Assembly (NCBI GenBank): GCA_964407055.1
Contig: CAYOUD010000007.1
Coordinates: 1-34,352, forward strand
Direction of reading: 5' to 3'
Source: JAQIBY01 sp964407055
GTDB lineage: Bacteria; Bacteroidota; Bacteroidia; Bacteroidales; ML635J-15
Length of the DNA stretch: 34,352 bases
Below, piece after piece: positions 8,559 to 18,201 of this stretch; within the stretch, counting starts at the first letter, position 1, and every line of letters begins with the position of its first letter. Under the pieces are notes generated by a model, which saw only the letters and a list, made by a program, of their open reading frames with translations, ran no database searches and was not told the origin of the DNA. The position numbers and the translations under genes were made by a program.

Positions 8559-9893
8559 GTGAGTAAAATTGTTGTCATAGGATCCGGAGAAAGCGGTACA
8601 GGTGCTGCTGTATTGGCCAAAATGAATGGCCATGAAGTGCTTGTTTCTGATTTTGGACAAATTCCGAAAAAATATCGCGAACTGCTAATCAAACATGAAA
8701 TTGATTTTGAGCAGGGCGGACATACTATGCAAACTGTTTTACGAGCCGATGAAATCATTAAAAGTCCCGGTGTCCCGGATACAGTTCCGGTTATTCAGGC
8801 TGCACTTTCTGCAAATATACCTATCATTTCAGAAATTGAATTTGCAGGGCGATATACCAATGCAAAAATGATATGCATTACTGGAAGCAACGGCAAAACC
8901 ACCACTAGTTTATGGACATATCACATCCTGAAACATGCAGGGCTAAATGTCGGATTGGGTGGAAATGTAGGCAAAAGCATGGCAATGCAAGTTGCTTTCG
9001 AAAATTACGATTATTATGTTTTAGAACTCAGTAGCTTCCAGTTGGACGGAATGTTTAATTTCAAAGCTGACGTCGCTGTACTTTTGAATATCACGCCGGA
9101 CCATCTGGATCGCTACGAGTTTAATTTTCAAAACTATATTAATTCAAAATTCAGAATTACACAAAACCAAAACCATGAGGACTATTTTATTTTTTGCGCA
9201 GACGACATGGTGATTCAAAAAGAAATGAAATTACGGAATCCCAAAATGCAACTAATTCCCTTTAGTCTTAGCCCGCTTGAGTCTGACATGGCGGTTTTTA
9301 AATCACAAGAAACAATTCAGTTTAACCTAAAAAACAAATTCAATATGGCAGTACAAGATTTAGCACTACCCGGTGCTCACAATGCCTATAATTCAATGGC
9401 AGCAGGAGCAATTGCACAAGTGCTTAGAATAAAAAAAGAAACCATCAGAGAGCGATTGATGGATTTTAAAAATGTGGAACACAGACTCGAACCCGTTATT
9501 TCTGTTCACGGAATCGAATTTGTTAATGATTCGAAAGCTACCAATGTAAATTCTGCATGGTATGCCCTAGAAAGTATGACAAGACCTGTCGTGTGGATTG
9601 TAGGTGGCGTTGATAAAGGCAATGATTATGCAGGAATGCTTGAGGTGGTTGAGCGCAATGTCAAAGCCATAGTTTGTCTCGGAAAAGACAATAAAAAAAT
9701 TCATAAGGCCTTCAATAAAGTAGTCGATGTTATTGTCGATACCGATAGTATGAAAGATGCTGTGAATTCGGCTTATTATCTTGCAAAAGAAGGCGAGATT
9801 GTATTGCTTAGCCCGGCTTGCGCTAGTTTTGATTTATTCGATGATTACGAAGATAGAGGACAACAATTTAAAGCTGAAGTTAGAGCATTATAA
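8559..9893 (+). CDS. murD: UDP-N-acetylmuramoyl-L-alanine:D-glutamate ligase MurD
   Basis: This 444-residue ligase adds D-glutamate to UDP-MurNAc-L-Ala. The N-terminal Rossmann domain starts IVVIGSGESG. The ATP loop is GSNGKTT (109-115), and NDSKATN marks the start of the C-terminal domain. Translation starts at a GTG one base after mraY. The stop codon shares one base with the ftsW ATG. Confidence 0.96.
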   Translation: MSKIVVIGSGESGTGAAVLAKMNGHEVLVSDFGQIPKKYRELLIKHEIDFEQGGHTMQTVLRADEIIKSPGVPDTVPVIQAALSANIPIISEIEFAGRYTNAKMICITGSNGKTTTSLWTYHILKHAGLNVGLGGNVGKSMAMQVAFENYDYYVLELSSFQLDGMFNFKADVAVLLNITPDHLDRYEFNFQNYINSKFRITQNQNHEDYFIFCADDMVIQKEMKLRNPKMQLIPFSLSPLESDMAVFKSQETIQFNLKNKFNMAVQDLALPGAHNAYNSMAAGAIAQVLRIKKETIRERLMDFKNVEHRLEPVISVHGIEFVNDSKATNVNSAWYALESMTRPVVWIVGGVDKGNDYAGMLEVVERNVKAIVCLGKDNKKIHKAFNKVVDVIVDTDSMKDAVNSAYYLAKEGEIVLLSPACASFDLFDDYEDRGQQFKAEVRAL

Positions 9894-11071
9894 TGAAACG
9901 TCTCAGCAAATATCTGCAAGGGGATTTTGCCATTTGGATTGTTCTTTTCCTTTTGGCGCTATACTCCACTTTAGCTGTTTATTCAGCTTCAGGAATGCTT
10001 GCATATAAAATGCAGGCTGGAAATACGTCATTTTATCTGGTAAAACATGTCGTTTTGCTCCTTGTGTCTTTTTTTGCAATCTATCTTATCCATCGAATTC
10101 CTTACGTCTATTTTAGTAAACTGTCAAAATACATTTATTACCTAGCCGTTATTTTGCTTGGTCTAACTTTGCTTATCGGAACAAATCTTAACAGCGCATC
10201 TCGCTGGCTGACACTACCGGGTGGGTTTTCGTTCCAAACATCCGACCTTGCTAAAATTGCTCTTATTATGTATCTGGCACGATTGCTTGCAAAACGAAAG
10301 CTGGAAATTGTGAATTTTAAATCAGCATTTAAAATTATTATGCTACCGGTATTTATTGTCTGCGGACTGATTTTTCCTGCCGATTTCTCAACTGCATTTT
10401 TGTTGTTTGGTGTTGTTATCGTAATGATGTTTGTCGCGCAAATCAAAGGAAAATATATTTTTGGGATGATTGGTATTGCGATACTTGCAGGAACTTTATT
10501 TGTACTTGTCATGATAGCAATGCCTAACAGTGGGCGTGTTGATACATGGAAAGCCAGAATTGAAAGTTTCGTTTCCGGAGATGATAGCAGTAATTTTCAA
10601 GCCGATCATGCACGCATTGCCATTGCTTCTGGTGGAATTCTGCCGCAAGGTCCAGGGAAATCTGTGCAAAGAAATATTCTGCCGCATCCATATTCTGACT
10701 TCATTTTTGCAATTATTGTTGAGGAATGGGGGCTTATTTTAGGTGGACTTGTTGTGCCTTTATTTTATGTAATTTTGTTTTCACGTGCTGTGAATATCAT
10801 TCGGAAAACAAAAGGACGATTTTCTGCATATTTGGTTTCCGGATTAGTTATCTCACTAACCTTTCAAGCCTTTGCAAATATGCTTGTTGCCGTAAATTTA
10901 CTTCCCGTAACCGGACAAACACTGCCTTTTGTAAGTATGGGAGGGACATCGCTCATTTTTATCGGCATAGCATTCGGGCTAATACTTAGTGTTAGCAGAG
11001 AAGCACAAAAACAAGAAATCGTGCAGGAAATGTCGTCTGAAAAAATAGAAACTAATGAAGATGATGAATAA
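9893..11071 (+). CDS. ftsW: Septal SEDS peptidoglycan polymerase FtsW
   Basis: The 392-residue SEDS-family protein has about ten transmembrane segments. SEDS hallmarks include the long extracellular loop ending in the HPYSDFIFAIIVEEWG block, where D269 is the presumed catalytic aspartate. It polymerises lipid II at the septum together with FtsI, whose gene lies three genes upstream. The charged C-terminal tail (~25 residues) overlaps the beginning of murG. Position between murD and murG distinguishes it from RodA. Confidence 0.95.
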   Translation: MKRLSKYLQGDFAIWIVLFLLALYSTLAVYSASGMLAYKMQAGNTSFYLVKHVVLLLVSFFAIYLIHRIPYVYFSKLSKYIYYLAVILLGLTLLIGTNLNSASRWLTLPGGFSFQTSDLAKIALIMYLARLLAKRKLEIVNFKSAFKIIMLPVFIVCGLIFPADFSTAFLLFGVVIVMMFVAQIKGKYIFGMIGIAILAGTLFVLVMIAMPNSGRVDTWKARIESFVSGDDSSNFQADHARIAIASGGILPQGPGKSVQRNILPHPYSDFIFAIIVEEWGLILGGLVVPLFYVILFSRAVNIIRKTKGRFSAYLVSGLVISLTFQAFANMLVAVNLLPVTGQTLPFVSMGGTSLIFIGIAFGLILSVSREAQKQEIVQEMSSEKIETNEDDE

Positions 11072-12164
11072 ACAAAAACGAATTATTATTTCCGGAGGAG
11101 GTACCGGAGGACATATTTATCCTGCAATTAGTATTGCAAATGGGATACATGAAAAACTTCCCGATGCTGAAATACTTTTTGTCGGTGCACTCGGGCGAAT
11201 GGAAATGGAAAAAGTTCCTAAGGCAGGCTATGATATCGTCGGACTTCCTGTCATTGGTTTACGTCGAAAATTATCGCTGCATACGATTAAATTTGTTTTC
11301 CGATTATTTCAAAGCCTGATAAAAGCACGGAAAATTGTTAATCAATTTAAACCAGACCTTGCTATTGGGGTGGGAGGATATGCCAGTGGTCCCTTGCTCA
11401 GAGTCGCCTCAAAAAAGGGAATCCCGACATTAATACAAGAACAAAATTCTTTCCCCGGAATTACTAATAAATTACTGGCAAAAACTGTCGATAAAATATG
11501 CGTAGCCTATGATAATCTTGAGCGCTGGTTTCCAAAGAAGAAAATTGTATTTACAGGAAATCCTGTGAGGCAGGATATACTCAGCATTCTGGACAAAAAG
11601 CAGGAGGCACTGAAATATTTTGAATTTCAACCCGACAAACCAATTTTGCTTGTAGTGGGTGGTAGTTTGGGGGCAAAAACCATAAACAATAGTATGGCTA
11701 AAGACTGGGAGCTACTAAAAAATGCCGGCATTCAGGTGTTGTGGCAAACCGGCAAAACAGGATATCAAAAAGCTAGAGAAAGCGTTCCTGAATCTGAAAA
11801 ATCCATTCAAGTCAGAGAATTTATTTATAAAATGGATTTTGCCTATGCAATTGCCGATGTTGTGATTTCACGAGCAGGAGCCAGTACAATTTCAGAATTA
11901 TGTCTGGTGCGTAAACCAACAGTTTTTGTTCCGTCACCTAATGTAGCAGAAGATCATCAGACAAAAAATGCCATGGCACTGAAAAATATTGACGCTGCAT
12001 TGCTAATTCCCGATAATGAAGCCCGTGAAAACCTAATTCCTGCAACATTGGATTTGATAAACGATGAAAAAATAAAAAATGGTTTTTCTGAAAATATGGT
12101 AAAACTTGCTCGCCCAAATGCAGTGGATGATATTGTAAGTTGTTGTTTTGATTTAATGAAATGA
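11055..12164 (+). CDS. murG: Lipid II synthase MurG
   Basis: The GT28 family glycosyltransferase adds GlcNAc to lipid I at the inner face of the membrane. GGGTGGH (14-20) is the N-terminal glycine-rich loop. QEQNSFPG and the C-terminal sugar-nucleotide site region SRAGASTISE are also present. Length is 369 residues counted from the ATG at 11055. The ATGs at 11061 and 11064 give almost the same protein, with less overlap with ftsW (whose stop is at 11071). It ends in an ATGA overlap with murC. Confidence 0.96.
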   Translation: MKMMNKQKRIIISGGGTGGHIYPAISIANGIHEKLPDAEILFVGALGRMEMEKVPKAGYDIVGLPVIGLRRKLSLHTIKFVFRLFQSLIKARKIVNQFKPDLAIGVGGYASGPLLRVASKKGIPTLIQEQNSFPGITNKLLAKTVDKICVAYDNLERWFPKKKIVFTGNPVRQDILSILDKKQEALKYFEFQPDKPILLVVGGSLGAKTINNSMAKDWELLKNAGIQVLWQTGKTGYQKARESVPESEKSIQVREFIYKMDFAYAIADVVISRAGASTISELCLVRKPTVFVPSPNVAEDHQTKNAMALKNIDAALLIPDNEARENLIPATLDLINDEKIKNGFSENMVKLARPNAVDDIVSCCFDLMK

Positions 12165-13522
12165 TTGAACTGAAAAACATAAAATATGCATATTTCCTCG
12201 GTATCGGAGGCATAGGAATGAGTGCCCTGGCGCGCTATTTTCATGCCAATGGAATAATGGTTGCCGGCTATGACCGTGTCGTATCGCCTTTAACAAAAGC
12301 GCTGGTTGAAGAAGGAATGTCAGTTCATTATGTTGATGACCCAAAATTGATTCCATCAGAATTCTTGAATGCTAAACAATGTTTATTTGTTTTTACGCCG
12401 GCCATACCTGAAAATCATGTGCAAAAAAATGCGTTGATAAATCAGGGATTTCAGCTTTTTAAACGTGCAGAAGTGCTTGGATTGCTAAGTCGCAATATGT
12501 TTACGCTTGCCGTTGCCGGAACGCATGGGAAAACCACAGTTTCTACAATGCTTGCTTGGTTAATGCAATTTTCCGAATCAAAGGCGAATGCTTTCCTTGG
12601 CGGGATATCTAAAAATTTTAACTCCAATTATGTGGGTGCCAAAAATAGCAATCAACTTGTTGTGGAAGCCGATGAATTTGACCGTTCATTTTTGCACTTG
12701 ACGCCCAATTGTAGCATCATTACCAGTACGGATGCCGATCATTTGGATATTTACGGAACACACGAAAATTTATTAAAAACTTTTCAGAAATTTGCCGATT
12801 CTAATAAAGATTGTCTTGTCATTAAGCAAGGCCTACAGATCAAAACCAAAGTAAAGCTGTACCGTTATGCATTGGATGATTGCGACGCTGATTTTTATGG
12901 AAAAAACTTCACCCTTGACGGAATGTTTTATCAGTTTGATTTGCAAACCCCAAATGGTGAAATCTCTGGTTTGAAAATGGGAGTTCCCGGATTGTTAAAT
13001 TGCGAAAATGCGATTGCTGCTTCTGCTATGGCGTTAATTAATGGCATTGATAATCGGTCGATTAGGTCGGCGTTGCAAAGTTTTGCCGGTATTAAGCGTC
13101 GTTTTGAAATCGTAGTGAATCGTCCTAATTTTGTGTATATAGATGATTATGCACATCATCCTGAAGAAATCCGGAAAACATACGAAAGTTTACGAAATAC
13201 CTTTCCCGGGAAAAGACTCACCACAATTTTTCAACCTCATTTGTACAGTCGTACGAACGATTTTGCATCTGCATTCGCAAACGAACTTTCTAAATTTGAT
13301 ACACTTATTTTGTTGCCGATTTATCCGGCTAGGGAAGAGCCAATTACAGGAGTGGATTCAAATTTGATTTTTCGACAAATTGAAAATCCGCAGAAATTTC
13401 TTGTTGAAAAGTCTGAATTGTTGATACTAATTAAAAGCATGGATTTGGATGTGCTTGTATCGCTCGGAGCAGGCGATATTGATCGATTTGTACCCAAAAT
13501 AAGAGATGTATTTTATGGATAA
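12161..13522 (+). CDS. murC: UDP-N-acetylmuramate:L-alanine ligase MurC
   Basis: The 453-residue ligase adds the first amino acid of the stem peptide. FLGIGGIGMSALAR is the UDP-binding N-terminus. GTHGKTT (120-126) is the ATP loop, in the GTHGKT form typical of MurC. DDYAHHPEEI lies at the start of the third domain. The start overlaps murG by four bases and the end overlaps ftsQ by 8-17 bases depending on the ftsQ start. Confidence 0.97.
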   Translation: MIELKNIKYAYFLGIGGIGMSALARYFHANGIMVAGYDRVVSPLTKALVEEGMSVHYVDDPKLIPSEFLNAKQCLFVFTPAIPENHVQKNALINQGFQLFKRAEVLGLLSRNMFTLAVAGTHGKTTVSTMLAWLMQFSESKANAFLGGISKNFNSNYVGAKNSNQLVVEADEFDRSFLHLTPNCSIITSTDADHLDIYGTHENLLKTFQKFADSNKDCLVIKQGLQIKTKVKLYRYALDDCDADFYGKNFTLDGMFYQFDLQTPNGEISGLKMGVPGLLNCENAIAASAMALINGIDNRSIRSALQSFAGIKRRFEIVVNRPNFVYIDDYAHHPEEIRKTYESLRNTFPGKRLTTIFQPHLYSRTNDFASAFANELSKFDTLILLPIYPAREEPITGVDSNLIFRQIENPQKFLVEKSELLILIKSMDLDVLVSLGAGDIDRFVPKIRDVFYG

Positions 13523-14300
13523 TAAAAAGTTCATAATTGTCTTGCTGAAATGGATTGGTTTAATCCTTTATCTATTTCTTATTCTTGGCTTTGTCCGTCG
13601 TGAGCGGTTGAACAAAAACTGTAATGAAATTGTATGCAATATTGACACAGCACATGAGTTTGTTGATACAAGCGAAGTATTTATTTTGCTGAAAAGAGAC
13701 TCACTGTATCCGCTGAATAAGCCAATAAAAAAAATAAATCTATTGAAAATAGAAAATAGTATTGAATCGCATGAAGCCATCAAAAAGGCCGAAGTTTATC
13801 TCGATATGAATGGAGTCATTCATCTCGATATTTTTCAACGAAATCCCGTTCTACGCATCATTACACAAACCAACATGCATTATTATGTCGATGAGGAATT
13901 GGGTTTATTGTCAGTGGGTTACGATTATACGGCTGATGTTCCGGTTTTAAGCGGATATTTGCCAGATACATTGGTACAAGCATTCAGGCTGGGGAATGAC
14001 ACATTACGACTTGAAGCATTGGATTTTGACATGCAGGATATTATCAATTTCGCAGATTATATTTATCATGATGTGCTTTGGCGTGATTTGTTTGTGCAGA
14101 TTTATATAAATTCGGAACACGAATTTGAGTTAATTCCTCGAGTTGGTGACAATATTATTATCCTTGGAAAACTCGATGATTATTCGTATAAAATGAAAAA
14201 GTTAAGAGCCATTTATCTGGAAGCATTTCCAAAATATGGCTGGAAAAATTATCGTAAGATTAATTTGAAATATAGCAATCAGGTTGTTTGTTCTAAATAA
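13506..14300 (+). CDS. ftsQ: Cell division protein FtsQ
   Basis: This 264-residue bitopic membrane protein has a single helix near the N-terminus (about residues 11-27, IVLLKWIGLILYLFLIL) and a periplasmic POTRA-like region from about residue 40. FtsQ links early (FtsA/FtsZ) and late divisome proteins. Sequence conservation is low. The call rests on topology, length and the invariant murC-ftsQ-ftsA order. A second ATG at 13515 would shorten the overlap with murC from 17 to 8 nt and may be the true start. Confidence 0.88.
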   Translation: MYFMDNKKFIIVLLKWIGLILYLFLILGFVRRERLNKNCNEIVCNIDTAHEFVDTSEVFILLKRDSLYPLNKPIKKINLLKIENSIESHEAIKKAEVYLDMNGVIHLDIFQRNPVLRIITQTNMHYYVDEELGLLSVGYDYTADVPVLSGYLPDTLVQAFRLGNDTLRLEALDFDMQDIINFADYIYHDVLWRDLFVQIYINSEHEFELIPRVGDNIIILGKLDDYSYKMKKLRAIYLEAFPKYGWKNYRKINLKYSNQVVCSK

Positions 14301-14309
14301 TAAAATGTT

Positions 14310-15650
14310 ATGAATCATAAAGAAAATCAAAAGTTGCTTGGAGCAATAGATATCGGGACGACCAAAATCGTATCAGTCATCGGACGAAAAAATGCGGAAG
14401 GTCGTTTTGAAATTCTTGGAATGGGAACATGTCCCTCTTATGGGATAAAGCGTGGCCTGGTAATGAATATAGAGGAAACCGTTTCATCCATTCGCACTGC
14501 TGTGGATAAAATGGCTGAAGGGACTAATTTAAGCACTAAAGATGTGGTTGTCGGTATTGCAGGCCAACACGTGAAGTCCATTAAAAATACAATGAAAATT
14601 CCCATTCGTGCTAAAGACGGCATTATTCATGAACAAGATATGCTGTATTTGAAAAATCGCATGTTTGATACTCAGGTTGGTGCGGGGGAATCCATTTTAC
14701 ATGTAATTCCCCAACAATATCGCATTGATGATAAGGACAATGTTGAAAATCCGGTTGGATGGTTTGCAAAGGAGCTTGAAGGGCGCTTTCATTTGGTAGT
14801 GGGGAAACTTGGCTCCATCGAAAATTTGAAAAATTGTGTCCGTCGAGTCGATAAAAATGTTAAAAAATTAATTCTCGAACCACTCGCTTCTGCTGAAGCA
14901 GTCCTTTCTATGCGTGAAAAAGAAATGGGTGTGGCACTCGTTGATATTGGTGGCGGGACAACGGATATTGCGGTCTATCAAAATAAAACGTTGCAACATA
15001 CTGCTGTTATCCCGCTTGGCGGTAATGTTGTAACAAGCGACATTAAGCAAGCATTTCATGTGTTGGAATCTCAGGCCGAAGAGTTGAAAATTCAATACGG
15101 TGCTGCTATCCAAAGTAAAACGCAAAAAGATGTCACAATTCAGGTGCCCGGGATTAAAGGACGAGAAGCTAAAGATATTTCCCTGAATGATTTAGTCTAT
15201 GTTATTCAGGAGCGTATGAAAGAAATTGTGTATACAATCAAATTTCAAATGGAAGAGTCAGGATATGCTGATAAACTTGGTGCCGGAATTGTGCTTACCG
15301 GTGGTGGTGCCTTACTTAAAAATCTGTCACAACTTATTAAATCAATTACTAGCTACGACGTGATTGTCGGATATCCGAGAGAACATGTTTTTGGACCATT
15401 TGTTGATGAAGTAAACGAACCAATGTTTTCTACTGCAGTTGGTTTAATTATTCAATATGACCAGATTTTAACTCAGGAAGCACATGAAGCAGAAATTCCT
15501 GATTTGTTGTTTGAAGATGAAGCGGAATCTGAAGAAGAGGAGGAAGCAGAAAATCCGAAAGTGAAATCTAAACGAGGAAAATTCTTTGAGAAAATCAAAA
15601 ATACCATTGTGAAGTCGCTCGAAGAAGACGATAATTTTGATAACGAATAA
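14310..15650 (+). CDS. ftsA: Cell division actin homologue FtsA
   Basis: The 446-residue actin-fold ATPase tethers FtsZ to the membrane. The phosphate-1 motif is AIDIGTTK (12-19) and the phosphate-2 motif is VDIGGGTTDIAVY (about 210-222). A glycine-rich adenosine motif, GIVLTGGGALL, follows. A long acidic linker leads into a C-terminal amphipathic segment around GKFFEKIKNTIVKSL, the likely membrane-targeting helix. It sits nine bases after ftsQ and 12 bases before ftsZ. Confidence 0.97.
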   Translation: MNHKENQKLLGAIDIGTTKIVSVIGRKNAEGRFEILGMGTCPSYGIKRGLVMNIEETVSSIRTAVDKMAEGTNLSTKDVVVGIAGQHVKSIKNTMKIPIRAKDGIIHEQDMLYLKNRMFDTQVGAGESILHVIPQQYRIDDKDNVENPVGWFAKELEGRFHLVVGKLGSIENLKNCVRRVDKNVKKLILEPLASAEAVLSMREKEMGVALVDIGGGTTDIAVYQNKTLQHTAVIPLGGNVVTSDIKQAFHVLESQAEELKIQYGAAIQSKTQKDVTIQVPGIKGREAKDISLNDLVYVIQERMKEIVYTIKFQMEESGYADKLGAGIVLTGGGALLKNLSQLIKSITSYDVIVGYPREHVFGPFVDEVNEPMFSTAVGLIIQYDQILTQEAHEAEIPDLLFEDEAESEEEEEAENPKVKSKRGKFFEKIKNTIVKSLEEDDNFDNE

Positions 15651-15662
15651 ACCGATAGTATC

Positions 15663-16889
15663 ATGACTGAATATACTTTTGAATTCGAAAATACAAAGAA
15701 CTCCATCATTAAGGTGATAGGAGTCGGAGGCGGCGGAAGTAACGCTGTCAATCAAATGTACCGTGAAGGAATTTGCGATGTCGATTTTGTAGTTTGTAAT
15801 ACTGATTTGCAAGCCCTGAAAGACAGTCCCGTGCCGATAAAAGTCCAACTCGGAAAAACGCTCACTGAGGGGCTTGGTGCTGGAAACAGACCTGAGCAAG
15901 GTCGCGAAGCCGCCATTGAAAGTCTAAAAGAAATTGAGGAAATTCTGGACAGCAACACCAAAATGGTTTTCATTACCTCAGGAATGGGTGGCGGAACTGG
16001 TACCGGAGCTGCTCCAGTCATCGCAAAAGCTGCAAAAGAACGTGGAATCCTTACTGTTGCAATTGTTACAATTCCTTTTAAATTCGAAGGAAATAAACGC
16101 GTCCAAAATGCAAAAGACGGCATAGAGGAAATGCGCCCATATGTTGACAGTTTGCTCATCATAAATAATGAACGACTCAAAGTAATTTATGGGGTGGAAG
16201 GCGTTTCAACTGCCTTTAAACGAGCTGATAATGTCTTGCTTACCGCTGCGCGTGGAATCGCTGAAATTATTACCGTGCACGGATACATTAACGTTGACTT
16301 CGAAGATGTAAAAACTGTTATGAAAGAGAGTGGTGTGGCGCTTATGGGGTCTGCAGTTGCCGATGGCGAAGACAGAGCAATCAATGCAATTAAAGAGGCC
16401 TTGACATCCCCATTGTTAAATGATAATGACATCAAAGGCGCCCGTGATATCTTGTTAAATATGACTTTTGGTAATAAGGAACTCACTATGGATGAGGTGG
16501 ATGTCATTACTAAATATGTGGAAGATGCAGTCGGAAATTCTTCAAATATTATTTGGGGAACCGGACCTGATGAAAGACTTGAGGATGAAATAAATGTTAC
16601 CATCATTGCAACTGGATTTGAAATGCAAAGCGGATTGTATGAAAATACTCGGACACAAAAAGTAATCACCGGAGGTAGTTCTGGAAACAAAAAGAATAAA
16701 GAAACTTCTAGTCATTCCGGAAAGCAAGGTGTTTTATTCCCAGAGCCGGAGAGTGAGATTTCCCCCAAAGATGATGAAAATAAATATTCCCGCTTTCGCA
16801 ATTTAGATGAATTGCATGACGACAATCAATTAAATGATTTAGAAGGAAAACCAGCATATTTGCGTTCTTCAAAACCTAAAAATGAATAA
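15663..16889 (+). CDS. ftsZ: Cell division tubulin homologue FtsZ
   Basis: The 408-residue GTPase polymerises into the division ring. The tubulin signature GGGTGTG spans 109-115. The T7 synergy loop is NVDFED (210-215), with both catalytic aspartates present. The globular domain ends near residue 320. A variable linker of ~75 residues follows, and the conserved C-terminal peptide is near KPAYLRSSK, the segment that binds FtsA. All key residues are intact. Confidence 0.98.
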   Translation: MTEYTFEFENTKNSIIKVIGVGGGGSNAVNQMYREGICDVDFVVCNTDLQALKDSPVPIKVQLGKTLTEGLGAGNRPEQGREAAIESLKEIEEILDSNTKMVFITSGMGGGTGTGAAPVIAKAAKERGILTVAIVTIPFKFEGNKRVQNAKDGIEEMRPYVDSLLIINNERLKVIYGVEGVSTAFKRADNVLLTAARGIAEIITVHGYINVDFEDVKTVMKESGVALMGSAVADGEDRAINAIKEALTSPLLNDNDIKGARDILLNMTFGNKELTMDEVDVITKYVEDAVGNSSNIIWGTGPDERLEDEINVTIIATGFEMQSGLYENTRTQKVITGGSSGNKKNKETSSHSGKQGVLFPEPESEISPKDDENKYSRFRNLDELHDDNQLNDLEGKPAYLRSSKPKNE

Positions 16890-16893
16890 TATT

Positions 16894-17346
16894 ATGACAT
16901 TGAAAGAAAAAATTATGACTGATATGAAAGTTGCTATGCGTGAAAAAAACACCATTGCACTTTCAACTTTGCGAGCAATTAAAGCCGCAATTTTATTGCA
17001 TGAAACCGATAAAAATGCAAAACAACTTGATGAAGCAGGCGAGAATAAAATGCTCCAAAAATTGCATAAACAACGGAAAGAATCAGCTGAAATCTATCAG
17101 CAACAAAATCGGGAAGAACTGGCAGAGCTAGAGCTTGCAGAAGCCAAAGTGATAGAAAAATATTTGCCGGAAATGATGTCTGATGACGTTTTATATGAGG
17201 CAGTTCAAGCAATTATTCAGGAAACTGGAGCTGCAGGTATGCAGGACATGGGTAAAGTAATGGGTATTGCGAATAAAAAACTAGCCGGTATTGCCGACGG
17301 GAAAGCTATTGCAGAAAATGTGAAGAAAATTTTGAGTGCGAATTAA
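16894..17346 (+). CDS. GatB/YqeY domain protein
   Basis: The 150-residue protein matches the YqeY family, related to the tRNA-binding tail domain of GatB. Typical blocks are LKEKIMTDMKVAMREKN at the start, STLRAIKAAI, and the C-terminal GKVMGIANKKLAGIADGK. Its biochemical role is not established, although an accessory role in tRNA-dependent amidation has been proposed. I choose the ATG at 16894; the upstream ATG at 16882 would add four residues inside ftsZ. It closes the dcw operon. Its stop lies one base from the stop of the convergent crp-like gene, with no terminator between them. Confidence 0.88.
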   Translation: MTLKEKIMTDMKVAMREKNTIALSTLRAIKAAILLHETDKNAKQLDEAGENKMLQKLHKQRKESAEIYQQQNREELAELELAEAKVIEKYLPEMMSDDVLYEAVQAIIQETGAAGMQDMGKVMGIANKKLAGIADGKAIAENVKKILSAN

Positions 17347-17347
17347 C

Positions 17348-18046
17348 TTATCCTAATTCTGAAATTTTTCTGAGTTTTGAAAGATTAATTATTTTTATTC
17401 TGCGACCATCCAATGAAATTACTTTTTCGCTGGCAAATGTGCTTAAAGTGCGAATTGCATTGCTGGTTGTCATGTTTGACAAATTAGCAATGTCTTCACG
17501 GGATAAATACGCTTTGATTGTGGAGTTATCATCCTCAAAATTATAAGTTTCAATTAAAAACAATAAGGATTCGGCCAAACGTCCGCGAATGTGTTTTTGC
17601 GTTAAACTTACTGTACGTGTGTTTGACAATCCAAGTTCAGTTGCTGTCATTTGCAAAATTTTCAAGCATATCTGAACATTACTTTCCATGATATGATACA
17701 AATCTTCATTATCAATAGAACAAACAATAGATTCTTCAATTGCTATTGCTGAAGCCAAGTAATTTTCCTTTGCAAACAAGGCTCTGTAACCAATAAATCC
17801 GCCCGGCTTTGCCAGTCTGACAATTTGTTCTCTGCCGCCCACGCCTTCTTTAAAGATCTTAACCTTTCCTTCAATCAAGCATATCAAGGCTGTTGGGCGA
17901 TTGCCCTCCTTGAAAATTATTTCGCCTTTCCTATATCGATTGCAGGAATGATGATTGAATAAAGTCCCTTTATCAGCATCACTCAAGTCAGAAAAAACAG
18001 AGTTTTTATTTTTTAGAATTTCAAGATAAAACTTATCATTGTACAT
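17348..18046 (-). CDS. Crp/Fnr-family transcriptional regulator
   Basis: The 232-residue protein has an N-terminal cyclic-nucleotide-binding-like beta-roll (about 25-145; FKEGNRPTALICLIEGKVKI and PGGFIGYRALF are typical). A winged helix-turn-helix follows, with the recognition region around LSREDIANLSNMTTSNAIRTL (about 175-200). No cysteine cluster of the FNR iron-sulphur type is visible, so the ligand is unknown. It converges on the dcw operon and is divergent from the T9SS cargo gene at 18202, whose promoter region it shares. Confidence 0.9.
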   Translation of the reverse strand: MYNDKFYLEILKNKNSVFSDLSDADKGTLFNHHSCNRYRKGEIIFKEGNRPTALICLIEGKVKIFKEGVGGREQIVRLAKPGGFIGYRALFAKENYLASAIAIEESIVCSIDNEDLYHIMESNVQICLKILQMTATELGLSNTRTVSLTQKHIRGRLAESLLFLIETYNFEDDNSTIKAYLSREDIANLSNMTTSNAIRTLSTFASEKVISLDGRRIKIINLSKLRKISELG

Positions 18047-18065
18047 AATCCTCTATTTTAGACAT

Positions 18066-18073
18066 CAAAAATA
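18066..18073 (-). promoter_or_regulatory. Bacteroidota -7 element for the Crp/Fnr gene
   Basis: Minus-strand TATTTTTG matches TAnnTTTG perfectly and ends 19 nt before the ATG at 18046. No clear -33 element is seen. For the divergent gene at 18202 there is only an imperfect candidate on the plus strand: TTG at 18138-18140 followed after about 20 nt by TAAATTGC at 18161-18168. Confidence 0.45.
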
Positions 18074-18201
18074 ATATAATTATTCAACATAGTTTATGCT
18101 GAAAGAAATAAAATTATGATAAAATCAATATTTTTTTGTGGAGTTACTAAAAAAATTGTTAAATTGCAGTCTGAAAAAAATTATGTGTAACCAAAAATTA
18201 A

